From Candidatus Thiodiazotropha sp. LNASS1 (GTDB taxonomy: Bacteria > Pseudomonadota > Gammaproteobacteria > Chromatiales > Chromatiaceae), in the NCBI RefSeq assembly GCF_964212655.1, contig NZ_OZ156465.1:4154001-4218000 (forward strand): a stretch of 64,000 bases of DNA. The letters are read 5' to 3'. Shown here piece after piece: positions 37,880 through 47,018 of this stretch. The position numbers and the translations under genes are program-made. The notes under the pieces are model-generated. The model saw only the letters and a program-made list of their open reading frames with translations. It was not told the DNA's origin and made no database searches. Within the stretch, counting starts at the first letter, position 1; each line of letters starts with the position of its first letter.

Positions 37880-38728
37880 ATGCAGATTAAGAAAGTGGGT
37901 GTTGTGGGGGCGGGCACCATGGGTAACGGTATAGCCCAAGTGTTTGCCGCAGCCGGATTCAGCGTATTGATGCATGATATTGATGAAGCATCCCTGCAAC
38001 GGGGTATGAATGCTATCAGGAAGAGCCTGGACCGATTATGGAACAAGGAAAAAATTACAGAACTGGATAAAAATGAGACACTGACCAACATCCAGGTGAC
38101 GACACAACTCGAACAGATGGAGGATGTTGACCTGGTGGTTGAGGCGGCTAGCGAGAAATATGAAATCAAGTCATCGATATTCAGGACATTGGATCAATGT
38201 TGTAAACCGGAGGCAATATTGGCGTCCAATACATCCTCAATTTCATTAACTCAGCTTGCGGGGGAGACGAAGCGTCCGCAGCGAGTAATCGGTATGCATT
38301 TTATGAATCCCGTGCCGATGATGAAATTGATTGAGGTAATCCGGGCGCTTCAAACAGACGATGAAGTCAATCGACTTATCCATGAGTTATCCAAGCAGAT
38401 TGGAAAAACACCGGTAGCGGTAAATGACAGTCCGGGTTTTATATCCAACAGGATTCTTTTACCGATGATTAACGAGGCAGTTTTCACCCTTCAGGAAGGG
38501 ATTGCCTCCGTTAAAGCCATTGATGAAGTGATGAAATTGGGTATGAATCATCCTATGGGCCCTTTGGCACTGGCGGATCTAATTGGGCTTGATACCTGCC
38601 TCTCTATCATGGAGGTGTTACACGATGGACTGGGTGACAGCAAATACCGTCCCTGTCCTCTGCTTCGCCGCATGGTTGATGCGGGTTACTTGGGTAGAAA
38701 AAGCGCAAAAGGATTTTATGAGTATTAG
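37880..38728 (+). CDS. 3-hydroxyacyl-CoA dehydrogenase (3-hydroxybutyryl-CoA dehydrogenase type)
   Basis: 282 residues, the length of stand-alone HBD enzymes. The Rossmann motif is GVVGAGTMGNGIAQ (about residues 6-19), the catalytic His lies in GMHFMNPVP and the conserved Asn in SNTSSIS. It oxidises an (S)-3-hydroxyacyl-CoA with NAD+. AGAGGA precedes the ATG. Its stop codon TAG is part of a TTAG target site immediately abutting a MITE-type inverted end, so the last bases may have been set by insertion. Last of the seven-gene run. Confidence 0.92.
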   Translation: MQIKKVGVVGAGTMGNGIAQVFAAAGFSVLMHDIDEASLQRGMNAIRKSLDRLWNKEKITELDKNETLTNIQVTTQLEQMEDVDLVVEAASEKYEIKSSIFRTLDQCCKPEAILASNTSSISLTQLAGETKRPQRVIGMHFMNPVPMMKLIEVIRALQTDDEVNRLIHELSKQIGKTPVAVNDSPGFISNRILLPMINEAVFTLQEGIASVKAIDEVMKLGMNHPMGPLALADLIGLDTCLSIMEVLHDGLGDSKYRPCPLLRRMVDAGYLGRKSAKGFYEY

Positions 38729-38777
38729 GGCCTGTTAACACTAATCCAATGCACCCTGTTGTGCCTGAAAAAGCGCC
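38729..38777 (+). repeat. MITE left-end copy abutting the hydroxyacyl-CoA dehydrogenase stop
   Basis: These 49 nt are identical to the first 49 nt of the MITE at 53757-53805, including the 22-nt inverted end. They follow TTAG (38725-38728), a YTAR-type target motif that here includes the stop codon. Beyond 38777 the similarity stops, and no right end is evident. Confidence 0.8.
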
Positions 38778-39412
38778 GTTCGGTGTTGTGGCTCTTGACA
38801 AGGGAACAATCCTTCCCTGTGAGCACGCCTTGATCAAGGGCATGCTTGAACCCCTGAAAGTGAGCTATTCGGTTGCCGGGTTAATAGCGTTAAGTGTTGC
38901 CATACGGCGCTCTTTATTCCGTTACCGGATAAAATAGGAATCCAGTTCGTAAAGGCTTTGTGCTGAACAAGTAGCAGTGGTTGGGGCTTATCTCTCGTTG
39001 ATTATACATCTGTCAATTCGGTCAGGAATGGCTGTTCTGAGTCTGCCATACCGGAAGGGTCAGGAGATGGTCATACTGCAGAGATCAAATTGAGTATTTT
39101 AAAAACAGGCTCTTGTTCCCTTTTGCACCGGCATCTGTAACGAAGTGATCCTATACCTCATTTCGATTCATAAACCATGATAAATTTATGGTATCTGCTG
39201 TGATGAAACCATATGTTGATATTGCGCAATAGTTTAATTCCTAATCCGGAATTATCTTTTTCCCCTCACTAAAGGTGTGAATGCAAAGGGCCGATACAGT
39301 ATATATTGAGTGTGAGGCTGGCTGCAGTCATTCCCGTGGCAAACGGTATGTGTGAGTCTGAGCAAAACATCGATTATAGCCACATCGGATATAGTGGCGG
39401 TGCAGAGGTGTA
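38778..39412. other. Gene-free region before the sensor kinase
   Basis: 635 nt. A short open frame over 38749-38937 begins inside the repeat and matches nothing I recognise. The remainder is A/T-rich with no clear terminator. A TGTGAGTCTGAGC stretch and the ATG-proximal region before 39413 presumably contain the kinase promoter. No RNA gene is seen. Confidence 0.5.
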
Positions 39413-41557
39413 ATGACCGCTATGCCGAATGATATTTCACCAAAGAAGAATACCGAAATCCATGTGTTGCTGGTGGATGACGATCCCGACAGCGCAGAGG
39501 AGACTGTGCAGCTGCTGCTGCGGATGGATTCTCAACTGAGCATCGAGTACAAGACTGTTGAGCTGTTGGCGGATGCCCTCAACGAAATCGCCCAATCCCA
39601 CTACGACCTGATCCTGCTGGATACCGGTCTGGCGGATATGCCGTCACCATCTGCCATACGCTCCTTGCGTGACGCCTTCTCTTACGCACCGATCATCGCC
39701 ACCCAAAAATATGAGGATGCGGGGCTGGCTGCCATGTGGATGGGTGAAGGGGCGGACGAGTGCCTCTTCATGGGCGTGGTGGATGAGAGGGTGCTCAATC
39801 GGGTCGTTCAGTATGCGATCAAGCGCTACCATACCTACAGTAAACTGCATCAGCAAAGCCGTACCCACCATATCCTCAACAAGCTGTTGAGTCTGTCACT
39901 GCAGGAGATGCCATTCGAGAGGTTGCTGGAGGAGTGTCTGGAGGTCATTCTTTCCGCGCCACTCACCGATATGATGCATCAAGGCGCTATCTTCGTGGCT
40001 GAGAATGGGAGCGGGCAACTTAAAATGCTGGCCCATTCGAATCTTGATCCTCAAATTGTCGAGCTTTGCGAAACGATTGAATTTGGTCAATGTCTCTGTG
40101 GCTGTGCTGCGGAAAGCGGGGAAGTGCAGTTCGCGGATTGCGTCGATGATCGCCATGAAAACAGAGTGGAAGGTATGCAGCCCCACGGCCACTATAATGT
40201 GCCGATCATCTCTAAGGATCATGTACTGGGTGTACTGACGCTCTATCTCAAAGAGGGGCATATACGCAGTCAGGATGAAGAGTCATTTCTGCGTGGTGTG
40301 GCCGATACCTTGGCGGGTATTATCGAGCGGGCACGCACCAGCAATCAGTTGGCGCTGGCTCACGAGCAGAACAGCCGCCTGTTATCTTCATTGACCTCCA
40401 TTCTTATCGGAGTGGACAACCAGGGCTGTATCAGCCATTGGAACGAACAGGCTGCACAGACTTTTGGCGTAGTGGCTGAACAGGTGCTTGGCAAGCCGAT
40501 TGCCGCCGCTCCCATTGGTTGGGACTGGTCGCAGGCTGCCAACAATATCCTCACCAGTCTGGGTAGTGAAAAACAAGCTGACCGTTTTGAAGTGCGTTGT
40601 AAACCGGTGAGTGGAACCAATCGGCTGCTTTCGGTCTGTGCCACGCCATTCATAGACGAGAATGACGACAGTAACGGCTATTTGTTGATCGCCGATGATG
40701 TCACCGAGCAGAAGCAGCTCGAATCGGAGATGCAGCAGATGCAAAAGCTGCAGTCGATTGGACAGTTGGCGGCAGGGATTGCTCACGAGATCAACACACC
40801 GATTCAGTATGTCGGTGACAATATACGCTTTCTGCGTGAAGCGTTTGAGGATATTGCCGAGATCATCAACGATGAGTATGAAGTTGTCGACACTGCACGT
40901 AGCGGTACTGTGCCAACGGAACTCTTATCCCAATTGGACGATAAGATCGAAGAGGTGGATTTGGAGTACCTGCAAGAAGAGGTGCCCAAGTCGATCCAGC
41001 AGACTCTAGATGGAGTGGACCGTGTTGCAACCATAGTACGGGCAATGAAAGAGTTTTCGCATCCGGGTTCTGAAGAGAAGACGTTGACCGATATCAACAA
41101 GGCGGTTGACAGTACTGTGACCGTGGCGCGCAATGTCTGGAAGTATCATTCTGAGATGCAGCTCGAGCTCGATCCCTCCCTGCCCCAGGTCAGCTGCATA
41201 CCTGGGCCGATCAACGAGGTCATTCTGAATATTATCGTCAATGCCGCTCATGCCATTACCGACAGGGTGGGGGATAACGGCGATATGGGATTAATTAGGA
41301 TCACCACTGGTCACGAGGACAATTGGGTGGTGATCCGTATCGCTGATAGTGGGACCGGTATCCCCGAGGATGCGCGAGAACATGTATTCGATCCATTCTT
41401 TACCACCAAGGATGTGGGCAAAGGGACTGGCCAGGGGCTCTCGCTAAGCCACAAGATCATTGTCGATCAACACGATGGTGAACTGAGTTTCGAGACAGAG
41501 ATGGGTGTCGGTACGACGTTTATCATCAGGCTGCCCCTAGAGAAGAAGATGGCATGA
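39413..41557 (+). CDS. REC-GAF-PAS histidine kinase
   Basis: 714 residues, no membrane segment, so cytoplasmic. In order: an N-terminal receiver (about 15-140; [10 protein letters not shown] and an aspartate in LILLDTG), a GAF domain (about 165-300) with an unusual cluster of cysteines (QCLCGCA), a PAS domain (about 325-440), a HisKA box with the phospho-accepting His in GIAHEINTP (about 460) and a HATPase_c domain ([19 protein letters not shown]). The N-terminal receiver makes it a possible mid-relay component. It overlaps the REC-HDOD gene by ATGA, so that protein is the likely partner. Confidence 0.9.
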   Translation: MTAMPNDISPKKNTEIHVLLVDDDPDSAEETVQLLLRMDSQLSIEYKTVELLADALNEIAQSHYDLILLDTGLADMPSPSAIRSLRDAFSYAPIIATQKYEDAGLAAMWMGEGADECLFMGVVDERVLNRVVQYAIKRYHTYSKLHQQSRTHHILNKLLSLSLQEMPFERLLEECLEVILSAPLTDMMHQGAIFVAENGSGQLKMLAHSNLDPQIVELCETIEFGQCLCGCAAESGEVQFADCVDDRHENRVEGMQPHGHYNVPIISKDHVLGVLTLYLKEGHIRSQDEESFLRGVADTLAGIIERARTSNQLALAHEQNSRLLSSLTSILIGVDNQGCISHWNEQAAQTFGVVAEQVLGKPIAAAPIGWDWSQAANNILTSLGSEKQADRFEVRCKPVSGTNRLLSVCATPFIDENDDSNGYLLIADDVTEQKQLESEMQQMQKLQSIGQLAAGIAHEINTPIQYVGDNIRFLREAFEDIAEIINDEYEVVDTARSGTVPTELLSQLDDKIEEVDLEYLQEEVPKSIQQTLDGVDRVATIVRAMKEFSHPGSEEKTLTDINKAVDSTVTVARNVWKYHSEMQLELDPSLPQVSCIPGPINEVILNIIVNAAHAITDRVGDNGDMGLIRITTGHEDNWVVIRIADSGTGIPEDAREHVFDPFFTTKDVGKGTGQGLSLSHKIIVDQHDGELSFETEMGVGTTFIIRLPLEKKMA

Positions 41558-42780
41558 TCGGTTCAACGGAAAAAAAGAAAATTCTGTTCGTCGACGATGA
41601 ACCGAACGTCCTCTCAGGACTCAGGCGCAGTCTGCGAAGTCAGCGAAAGGAATGGGATATGGAGTTTGCCGGCAGCGGACAAGAGGCGCTGGCAAAGGCC
41701 GAAGAGATCCGTTTAGACGCTATAGTCACCGACATGCGTATGCCGGGCATGGATGGTGCGGAGCTTTTGGATTGCATCGCGAAGGGACACCCGCAGGTGG
41801 TTCGTATTGTGCTATCCGGGCAATCTGACCAGGAATCGGTGATGAAGACGGTGGGGCCTGCTCATCAGTACCTGAACAAACCTTGTGAGATCGATATTCT
41901 GAAAGGCACCTTGGCGCGCGCTTTTTCGTTGCGTGATCTCCTCGGTGAGAGTCACCTCAAGTCTCTGGTTTCCGGTATGCGTACGCTGCCAAGCCTGCCC
42001 GCACTGTATAGCGAATTGATGGTTGTCATTCAGGATCCGAACGCCTCGGTTGCCGATGTAGGGAGGTTGATTGCCAAAGATCCGGCGATGACCTTAAAGG
42101 TTCTACAGCTTGTCAACTCGGCCTTTTTCGGCCTCGGTCGCCATGTCTCAAATCCGGTTGACGCAGCTTCTTTATTGGGGCTTGAAATACTTAAACCGCT
42201 GGTACTGTCAATCGGTATATTCAAACAGTTCGAGGCGGACAAGCTCAATGTGAAGGAGTTTTCGCTGGATGCACTTTGGCTCCATAGTTCACGGGTTGGT
42301 TCACTTGCCAAGTTGATTGCCAGCGAGGAGGGAATGCAGTCTCCCGCCGTCGAGGATAGCCTGCTTGCCGGCATGCTGCACGACATCGGTAAACTGATCT
42401 TGATAGTCAATCAGCCCACCGAGTACCTGCAGTTTATAGAAGCGGGGCAAGCTGCAACGGAAGAACGGGTCGCTGCAGAGGAGGCGGTATTCGGCTCCAC
42501 ACATGGAGCGGTGGGTGCATACCTCTTAGGTCTGTGGGGATTGCCACAGTCGGTCGTGGAAGCGGTGGCCTTGCATAATCAGCCGGCATTGCAGGGGGAA
42601 AGGGTGTTCAGCGTGCTCAGCGTGGTTCATATTGCGAATGCATTGGTACATGCCGAAGCAGAGGATACCGTCTTAGACTCTCTGTTGGATCTCGACTACA
42701 TCAATTCCATCAAGGTGACGGAAGAGCGTATCGAGATCTGGAAAAGGCTGGCTAGCGGATTAGATGACAATAGCAATTAA
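41554..42780 (+). CDS. Response regulator with HDOD output domain
   Basis: 408 residues. A receiver domain (about 8-125; FVDDEPNV, phospho-acceptor Asp in IVTDMRMPG, Lys in NKPCEI) precedes an HDOD domain (about 145-340; LLAGMLHDIGKL and AVALHNQP). HDOD domains resemble HD phosphohydrolases but are often non-catalytic and work in signalling of motility, biofilm or stress. Co-translated with the kinase (ATGA overlap), so the two form a complete two-component unit. Confidence 0.92.
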   Translation: MIGSTEKKKILFVDDEPNVLSGLRRSLRSQRKEWDMEFAGSGQEALAKAEEIRLDAIVTDMRMPGMDGAELLDCIAKGHPQVVRIVLSGQSDQESVMKTVGPAHQYLNKPCEIDILKGTLARAFSLRDLLGESHLKSLVSGMRTLPSLPALYSELMVVIQDPNASVADVGRLIAKDPAMTLKVLQLVNSAFFGLGRHVSNPVDAASLLGLEILKPLVLSIGIFKQFEADKLNVKEFSLDALWLHSSRVGSLAKLIASEEGMQSPAVEDSLLAGMLHDIGKLILIVNQPTEYLQFIEAGQAATEERVAAEEAVFGSTHGAVGAYLLGLWGLPQSVVEAVALHNQPALQGERVFSVLSVVHIANALVHAEAEDTVLDSLLDLDYINSIKVTEERIEIWKRLASGLDDNSN

Positions 42781-42844
42781 ATCCATACACGCTGTCCGTT
42801 TTCTGCTGCAACAGAGTCGATTGAATAAGTGTTAGCCGGGTCAT

Positions 42845-44983
42845 TTAGGCGCGTATATCCGCCGATTTGAGCAGAATGGCCTCGAGCCCATCTGCCGCCA
42901 GCGGTCGACTGAACAAGTAGCCCTGATAGCCATCGCATTGCCGCGCCCGCAGAAACTTCAATTGCTCTTCCGTTTCAACTCCTTCGGCGATCGCGCGGAA
43001 TCCGAGTCGCCAGGACATCGCGAGTATGGTCTCGACAATGGCATCGTCGTTGGGATCGATGCCGATGTCGCGGATGAATGAGCGGTCTATCTTCAGTACA
43101 TCAACCGGCAGCATCTTCAGGTAGGCGAGAGATGAGTAGCCGGTGCCGAAATCGTCGATGGAGATTTGAATGCCGAGTTTCTTCAACTCCACCATTTTCT
43201 TTCTTACATCATGAACATCTTCAACAAGGGAGCTTTCGGTCAGTTCAAATTCCAGTCCCGTAGGGTCCACTTCGGTATCGGTAATCGTTGATATTACCTG
43301 CTGAATGAAGTCCTTTTGCTGAAACTGCTTGGGACTGATGTTGACGGAAATCCTGCCGAAGGGTTTTCCCTTGAAACGTTGCTCCCATGCCTTGATCTGT
43401 AAGCAGGCTTCTCGCAATACCCACCCGCCCAATTGCAGTATCAGTCCGCTCTCCTCCGCAATGGCGATGAATTCACCGGGCAAGAGCAGGCCCTGGGTCG
43501 GGTGCTGCCAGCGAATGAGGGCTTCGGCACCCAATATCTCCTCTCTCCTCGAGATCGCAACCTTGGGCTGATAGTGCAGCACCAGTTGATTCCGGGTGAT
43601 AGCGCTGTGCAGGGCGTTTTCCAACTCGAGCCTTTCCGAGGCGAGCATCTGCATACTGGGCAGGAAGAAGCGGAAATTGTTGCGGCCATATTCCTTGGCC
43701 TGGTACATGGCGGCATCGGCCTGCCTGAGGATCTCGCTGGCATCGTCTGATTCGGGTGAGATCAGGGCAATGCCGATACTGGGCGTGGAATGCAGGGTGT
43801 GGTTGCCGAGGTGATAGGGCTGGGCGAGGGCATCCAGCACCTTTTCCGCCACGTTTTGCGCCTCGATGGCTGTAATCTCGGGATCGGCGTGCAGGTCAGC
43901 CAAGAGAATGACGAACTCGTCACCGCCAAGGCGGGCGACTGTATCTTCCGCACGCAGCAGGTAGCGCTGTCGCTCCGCGACCAGTTTCAACAGCTCGTCG
44001 CCGATGCTGTGGCCGAGTGAGTCATTGATATATTTAAAACGGTCCAGGTCCAGAAAAAGTATGGCCCCGGTGAGCTCGTGCCGTTTGGCGTTTTCCAGCC
44101 GTTGTTCCAGGCGGTCCATAAAAAGTGCCCGGTTCGGCAGGTCGGTCAGGATGTCGTGCAGCGCCGAATATTGCATCTTCTCCGACTGGATACGGAGCAG
44201 TCGGTTTCCCAGAAACAGGCCGATCATGCCGAGTATCCATAAACCGCCATGCCAGCCAGCAATATTCAGGACTCGTGCATCTGCCTGGGCCTGCAATTCA
44301 TCCAGTGGAATACGCACACTGATGCCGCCCATGATCTCCCCCGGTGCGGCATTCTCCTCCGGGTGGCAATTCATGCAGGAGGCCTTCGCCAGCCTGGGTT
44401 TGATCATGCGCAGGTAGGGTTTGCCATCGATCAGCGTCTCTTCACTCCATTCGGGCTGGCCGCTGCGCAGTTTTTTCAAGCCTCTGAGTTCCCAGCTGTC
44501 AGGTGCATTGAGCGGCCTGAGCGGATTCTCTTTGGTGGTATGTCCACGTATTCCATGAGGCGCCATCTTTGCCTCCTGGTCGTGAACCAGGCGGGTGAAG
44601 TAGGAGGAGTTGACCAGTGTCAGTTTGCGGCCGTCGGTGGTGGTCACATCCCGATCGGGTAGGTGGGCCAGATAGGGATTGGGGATGATGCCTTGGTCTA
44701 CCGGCATATAGATGCCACCAACGCGGGAGACCACACTGCGATAGATCATGTCCTTCTCGATGGCGGCACGGGCCTGAGCGCCGGCCCGTTCGGGCACCAT
44801 GCGCTGGTTCTGATTCAAATTCCATTCGAGCGAAAAGATGAACACGGCACTCCACAGCAGGGCTGCCAGATAGGTCCACAGGCTTAAGTTTTTGTTGTTG
44901 AACTTAAATCCTTGTTTCATCGGGGTCTGTTGATTTGTAACTATCCGTTGGTCTGTTGTGGTGTCATCGAGACGGTGCCGCAC
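42845..44983 (-). CDS. Membrane DUF3365 (heme-motif) GGDEF-EAL protein
   Basis: 712 residues from a GTG with AGGGA six nt upstream; an ATG 21 codons later (44920) lacks such a site but is also possible. A membrane anchor (about 35-55) is followed by a periplasmic Tll0287/DUF3365 domain with CMNCH (about residue 204), a c-type heme-binding motif. A second membrane helix (about 240) leads to GGDEF (intact GGDEF, about 353) and EAL (intact EALIRW, about 490; DDFGTGYSSL) domains. Both catalytic motifs are complete, so it could make and degrade cyclic di-GMP. Heme suggests sensing of redox state or gas. It is convergent with the REC-HDOD gene. Confidence 0.9.
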   Translation of the reverse strand: MRHRLDDTTTDQRIVTNQQTPMKQGFKFNNKNLSLWTYLAALLWSAVFIFSLEWNLNQNQRMVPERAGAQARAAIEKDMIYRSVVSRVGGIYMPVDQGIIPNPYLAHLPDRDVTTTDGRKLTLVNSSYFTRLVHDQEAKMAPHGIRGHTTKENPLRPLNAPDSWELRGLKKLRSGQPEWSEETLIDGKPYLRMIKPRLAKASCMNCHPEENAAPGEIMGGISVRIPLDELQAQADARVLNIAGWHGGLWILGMIGLFLGNRLLRIQSEKMQYSALHDILTDLPNRALFMDRLEQRLENAKRHELTGAILFLDLDRFKYINDSLGHSIGDELLKLVAERQRYLLRAEDTVARLGGDEFVILLADLHADPEITAIEAQNVAEKVLDALAQPYHLGNHTLHSTPSIGIALISPESDDASEILRQADAAMYQAKEYGRNNFRFFLPSMQMLASERLELENALHSAITRNQLVLHYQPKVAISRREEILGAEALIRWQHPTQGLLLPGEFIAIAEESGLILQLGGWVLREACLQIKAWEQRFKGKPFGRISVNISPKQFQQKDFIQQVISTITDTEVDPTGLEFELTESSLVEDVHDVRKKMVELKKLGIQISIDDFGTGYSSLAYLKMLPVDVLKIDRSFIRDIGIDPNDDAIVETILAMSWRLGFRAIAEGVETEEQLKFLRARQCDGYQGYLFSRPLAADGLEAILLKSADIRA

Positions 44984-45099
44984 GAAATATCCCTGATCAA
45001 TGATTTAGCATAACGGCAATTACGCGACCGACTTAAGGATTTTGCCCCGATTTGCATGATATTCATATTTACAAAGACCTGTTGCTTCGCTACAGAGCT

Positions 45100-45125
45100 A
45101 TTGGCTTAGTGTTAACTGGCCTTAA
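45100..45125 (+). repeat. Degenerate MITE right end
   Basis: 45100-45121 match the MITE right inverted end with two substitutions (A to C and A to T) and are followed by TTAA (45122-45125), another YTAR target. The 265-nt gap 44984-45248 contains no gene. This appears to be an older solo end. Confidence 0.6.
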
Positions 45126-45248
45126 GGTACTGAAACATATCTTGTTAATACGCTAAGGAGGACAGAGTGAGCTACCATCTGGTTGTATCGGGCATTGGCC
45201 GTTGAATCCGCTCGCCGTCATCTTGTTCGAACCGGCGAATTGTCCGGA

Positions 45249-45896
45249 CTACGCCTTCTCTGACGGACCCTCTCCCTCGGGTTTCACACGCAGCAGATAC
45301 TCCTGAATTCCATTACGCAGCAACATCGAGCGAACAACATGCAGGCCGCTCGCATATTTATCCAGATCGCCATAACTGTAGCGCGGAGCCTTGCGCTCGG
45401 GTGGATCGTGATCCAAGCGCGCCACGAGGTCATCTCCCAGTACGGAATAGCGCTGTGGCCGTCTGGACATGGCATTATGCGCCGAGTGGATATAAGCATG
45501 CAGCATGCCGGCAGGTGCCATTATAGCTGCCAGACGGGCAGTGAAGGCGTTAAACAGTGGTAGACTCAGATAGTTGAGCAGGTCCCAGCATAACACGGTA
45601 TCGATCTTTTCGGCCCCGGCGTCGGTGATCAATGGCTCCACCTGGTGGAGTAGGGATTCCTTCTCCTGCGATTTCTCGCTTAGCCTGCTCAATGCCAGAG
45701 CCGCGTCGGCCACCAACAGACGGCACCTTCTACCCTGCAGCAGTGCCAGGATGCCCGGGCTGGCGGATCCTGGTTCGAGAATCACATGACGTGTGGTGCG
45801 ATCGAACCGCGCCATCGTTTCATAAAACAGCGGTGAGGTGAACGGTTCATCGGCACCTCCCTGCATTGGTTGATTGGGTGAAGCCAAAGTGACCAA
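45249..45896 (-). CDS. SAM-methyltransferase-like protein
   Basis: 215 residues. The core looks like a class I methyltransferase: a motif-I-like ILEPGSASPGIL (about residue 39) in which the usual GxGxG is changed to GSASPG, an acidic LLVADAAL, then VLCWDLLNYL and AAIMAPAGML. The weakened glycine motif could mean a divergent or inactive enzyme. There is no signal peptide. It is 86 nt upstream of the bactofilin gene on the same strand only in the sense of reading toward lower coordinates from it, so the two may be co-transcribed with bactofilin first. Confidence 0.6.
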   Translation of the reverse strand: MVTLASPNQPMQGGADEPFTSPLFYETMARFDRTTRHVILEPGSASPGILALLQGRRCRLLVADAALALSRLSEKSQEKESLLHQVEPLITDAGAEKIDTVLCWDLLNYLSLPLFNAFTARLAAIMAPAGMLHAYIHSAHNAMSRRPQRYSVLGDDLVARLDHDPPERKAPRYSYGDLDKYASGLHVVRSMLLRNGIQEYLLRVKPEGEGPSEKA

Positions 45897-45982
45897 TGTT
45901 ATCGCATCATTTTATCGATCGTAACGCTGTCGGACAGGGCCTGCCGGTTCTCGGAAACATCTTTCCGTATGAACCGTCAGAC

Positions 45983-46561
45983 TCATCCCGTGGATCCACT
46001 ATTGACTTTTTTCTCAGCTGCTGAAGATTCACCGGCTTTGTTCGATCTGTTGATCTCAATGTTCTTGGATTTGGCGGAAGCCTGTTCCGGCTTAGCGGTT
46101 GCTGAAGGCGTTGCCGATTTACCGAAAGCCTTGTTGATCATCTCCTGATCCATATCGATGCTGCCCTTGAAGCGGCATCCCTCATCAAGACTGACCTTAG
46201 GCGATACGATGTTGCCGTGGACGTTGCCTGTCTTTCGAATAGAGACTCGTTCAGAACCGCAAAGATCACCATTCACCTTACCCTCTATGATGATGCGATG
46301 TGCCAGTACACTGGCGTCAACCTGACCCTTGGTGCCCACAGTGAGGCTTTTCTCCCGAAGCTGTATGGTGCCGGACACCTTGCCCTGGATGATCAAGTCC
46401 TCTTCACCGCTCAGGTCGCCGTTGATCTGAATCGATGGACCGATGACCGCCGCCTCACGAACACGGTTCTGGGGGTCGAATCTCTCCTCGGGTTCCCTTG
46501 CTTCGGTGGGTGGGATGCTATCGTTTTCGCTATGTGTCTCTCGCTTGTTTCTGTCAAACAT
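45983..46561 (-). CDS. Bactofilin family cytoskeletal protein
   Basis: 192 residues. The central ~100 residues are a right-handed beta helix typical of bactofilins, seen as the regular hydrophobic/Gly pattern around GPSIQINGDLSGEEDLI, GKVSGTIQL and KTGNVHGNIVSPKVSL. N- and C-terminal tails are disordered and charged. Bactofilins polymerise without nucleotide and scaffold cell-shape, stalk or polar structures. It reads toward the methyltransferase-like gene. Confidence 0.9.
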   Translation of the reverse strand: MFDRNKRETHSENDSIPPTEAREPEERFDPQNRVREAAVIGPSIQINGDLSGEEDLIIQGKVSGTIQLREKSLTVGTKGQVDASVLAHRIIIEGKVNGDLCGSERVSIRKTGNVHGNIVSPKVSLDEGCRFKGSIDMDQEMINKAFGKSATPSATAKPEQASAKSKNIEINRSNKAGESSAAEKKVNSGSTG

Positions 46562-47018
46562 ATCCGAGTTCCTCTTATATTACTGTCTGAGCCTAGTTAT
46601 CGTGCTTGCAGCACTGGCTGTTTTTCAAAGACTACATCAGCTGGGGCTGTAGAAAAGGGGAGTAGGTCTCATTGAGAGATGCACCCCGAATATCTGAAGA
46701 GATCCATACTTAAATATAGAACAGTTGAAGCAATGCAATGCAACCAAGATAGTAAGACTTATCCTGTTGATTAAGAAAGAATAATTAATGATTAGGGATA
46801 TTGCGTTAATTACATTTGCAGTTGAATTGTGCAACTTCAGGGGGTATTGCCGCATTGTCCTCAAGTGTCGCTCTAATGCCGTAAAGTCCGTCAAACCTCA
46901 AGTCTCGACGCTATAGGCCGTTGTAGTCTGGAAGCTGTGCCGAACTGCTGTGGTTCACTTTAAATACCACACCATGTTGCCGCCATGAAACTAGCGCGAT
47001 ATTGAGAGATATGCCCCC
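46562..47018. other. Gene-free divergent region, bactofilin / lipoprotein
   Basis: 457 nt, A/T-rich in the middle (about 46690-46830). It separates divergent genes and should hold both promoters. I see no convincing hairpin, repeat or small gene. Confidence 0.5.

Noticed and set aside
38749-38937. 62-codon open frame starting inside the MITE-type end
   Set aside because: It begins within a transposable end, has no ribosome-binding site and no recognisable protein features.
39263-39275. CCCTCACTAAAGG, resembling a phage T3-type promoter core
   Set aside because: Only the core matches, there is no phage polymerase or phage gene in the window, and it is likely chance in an A/T-rich gap.
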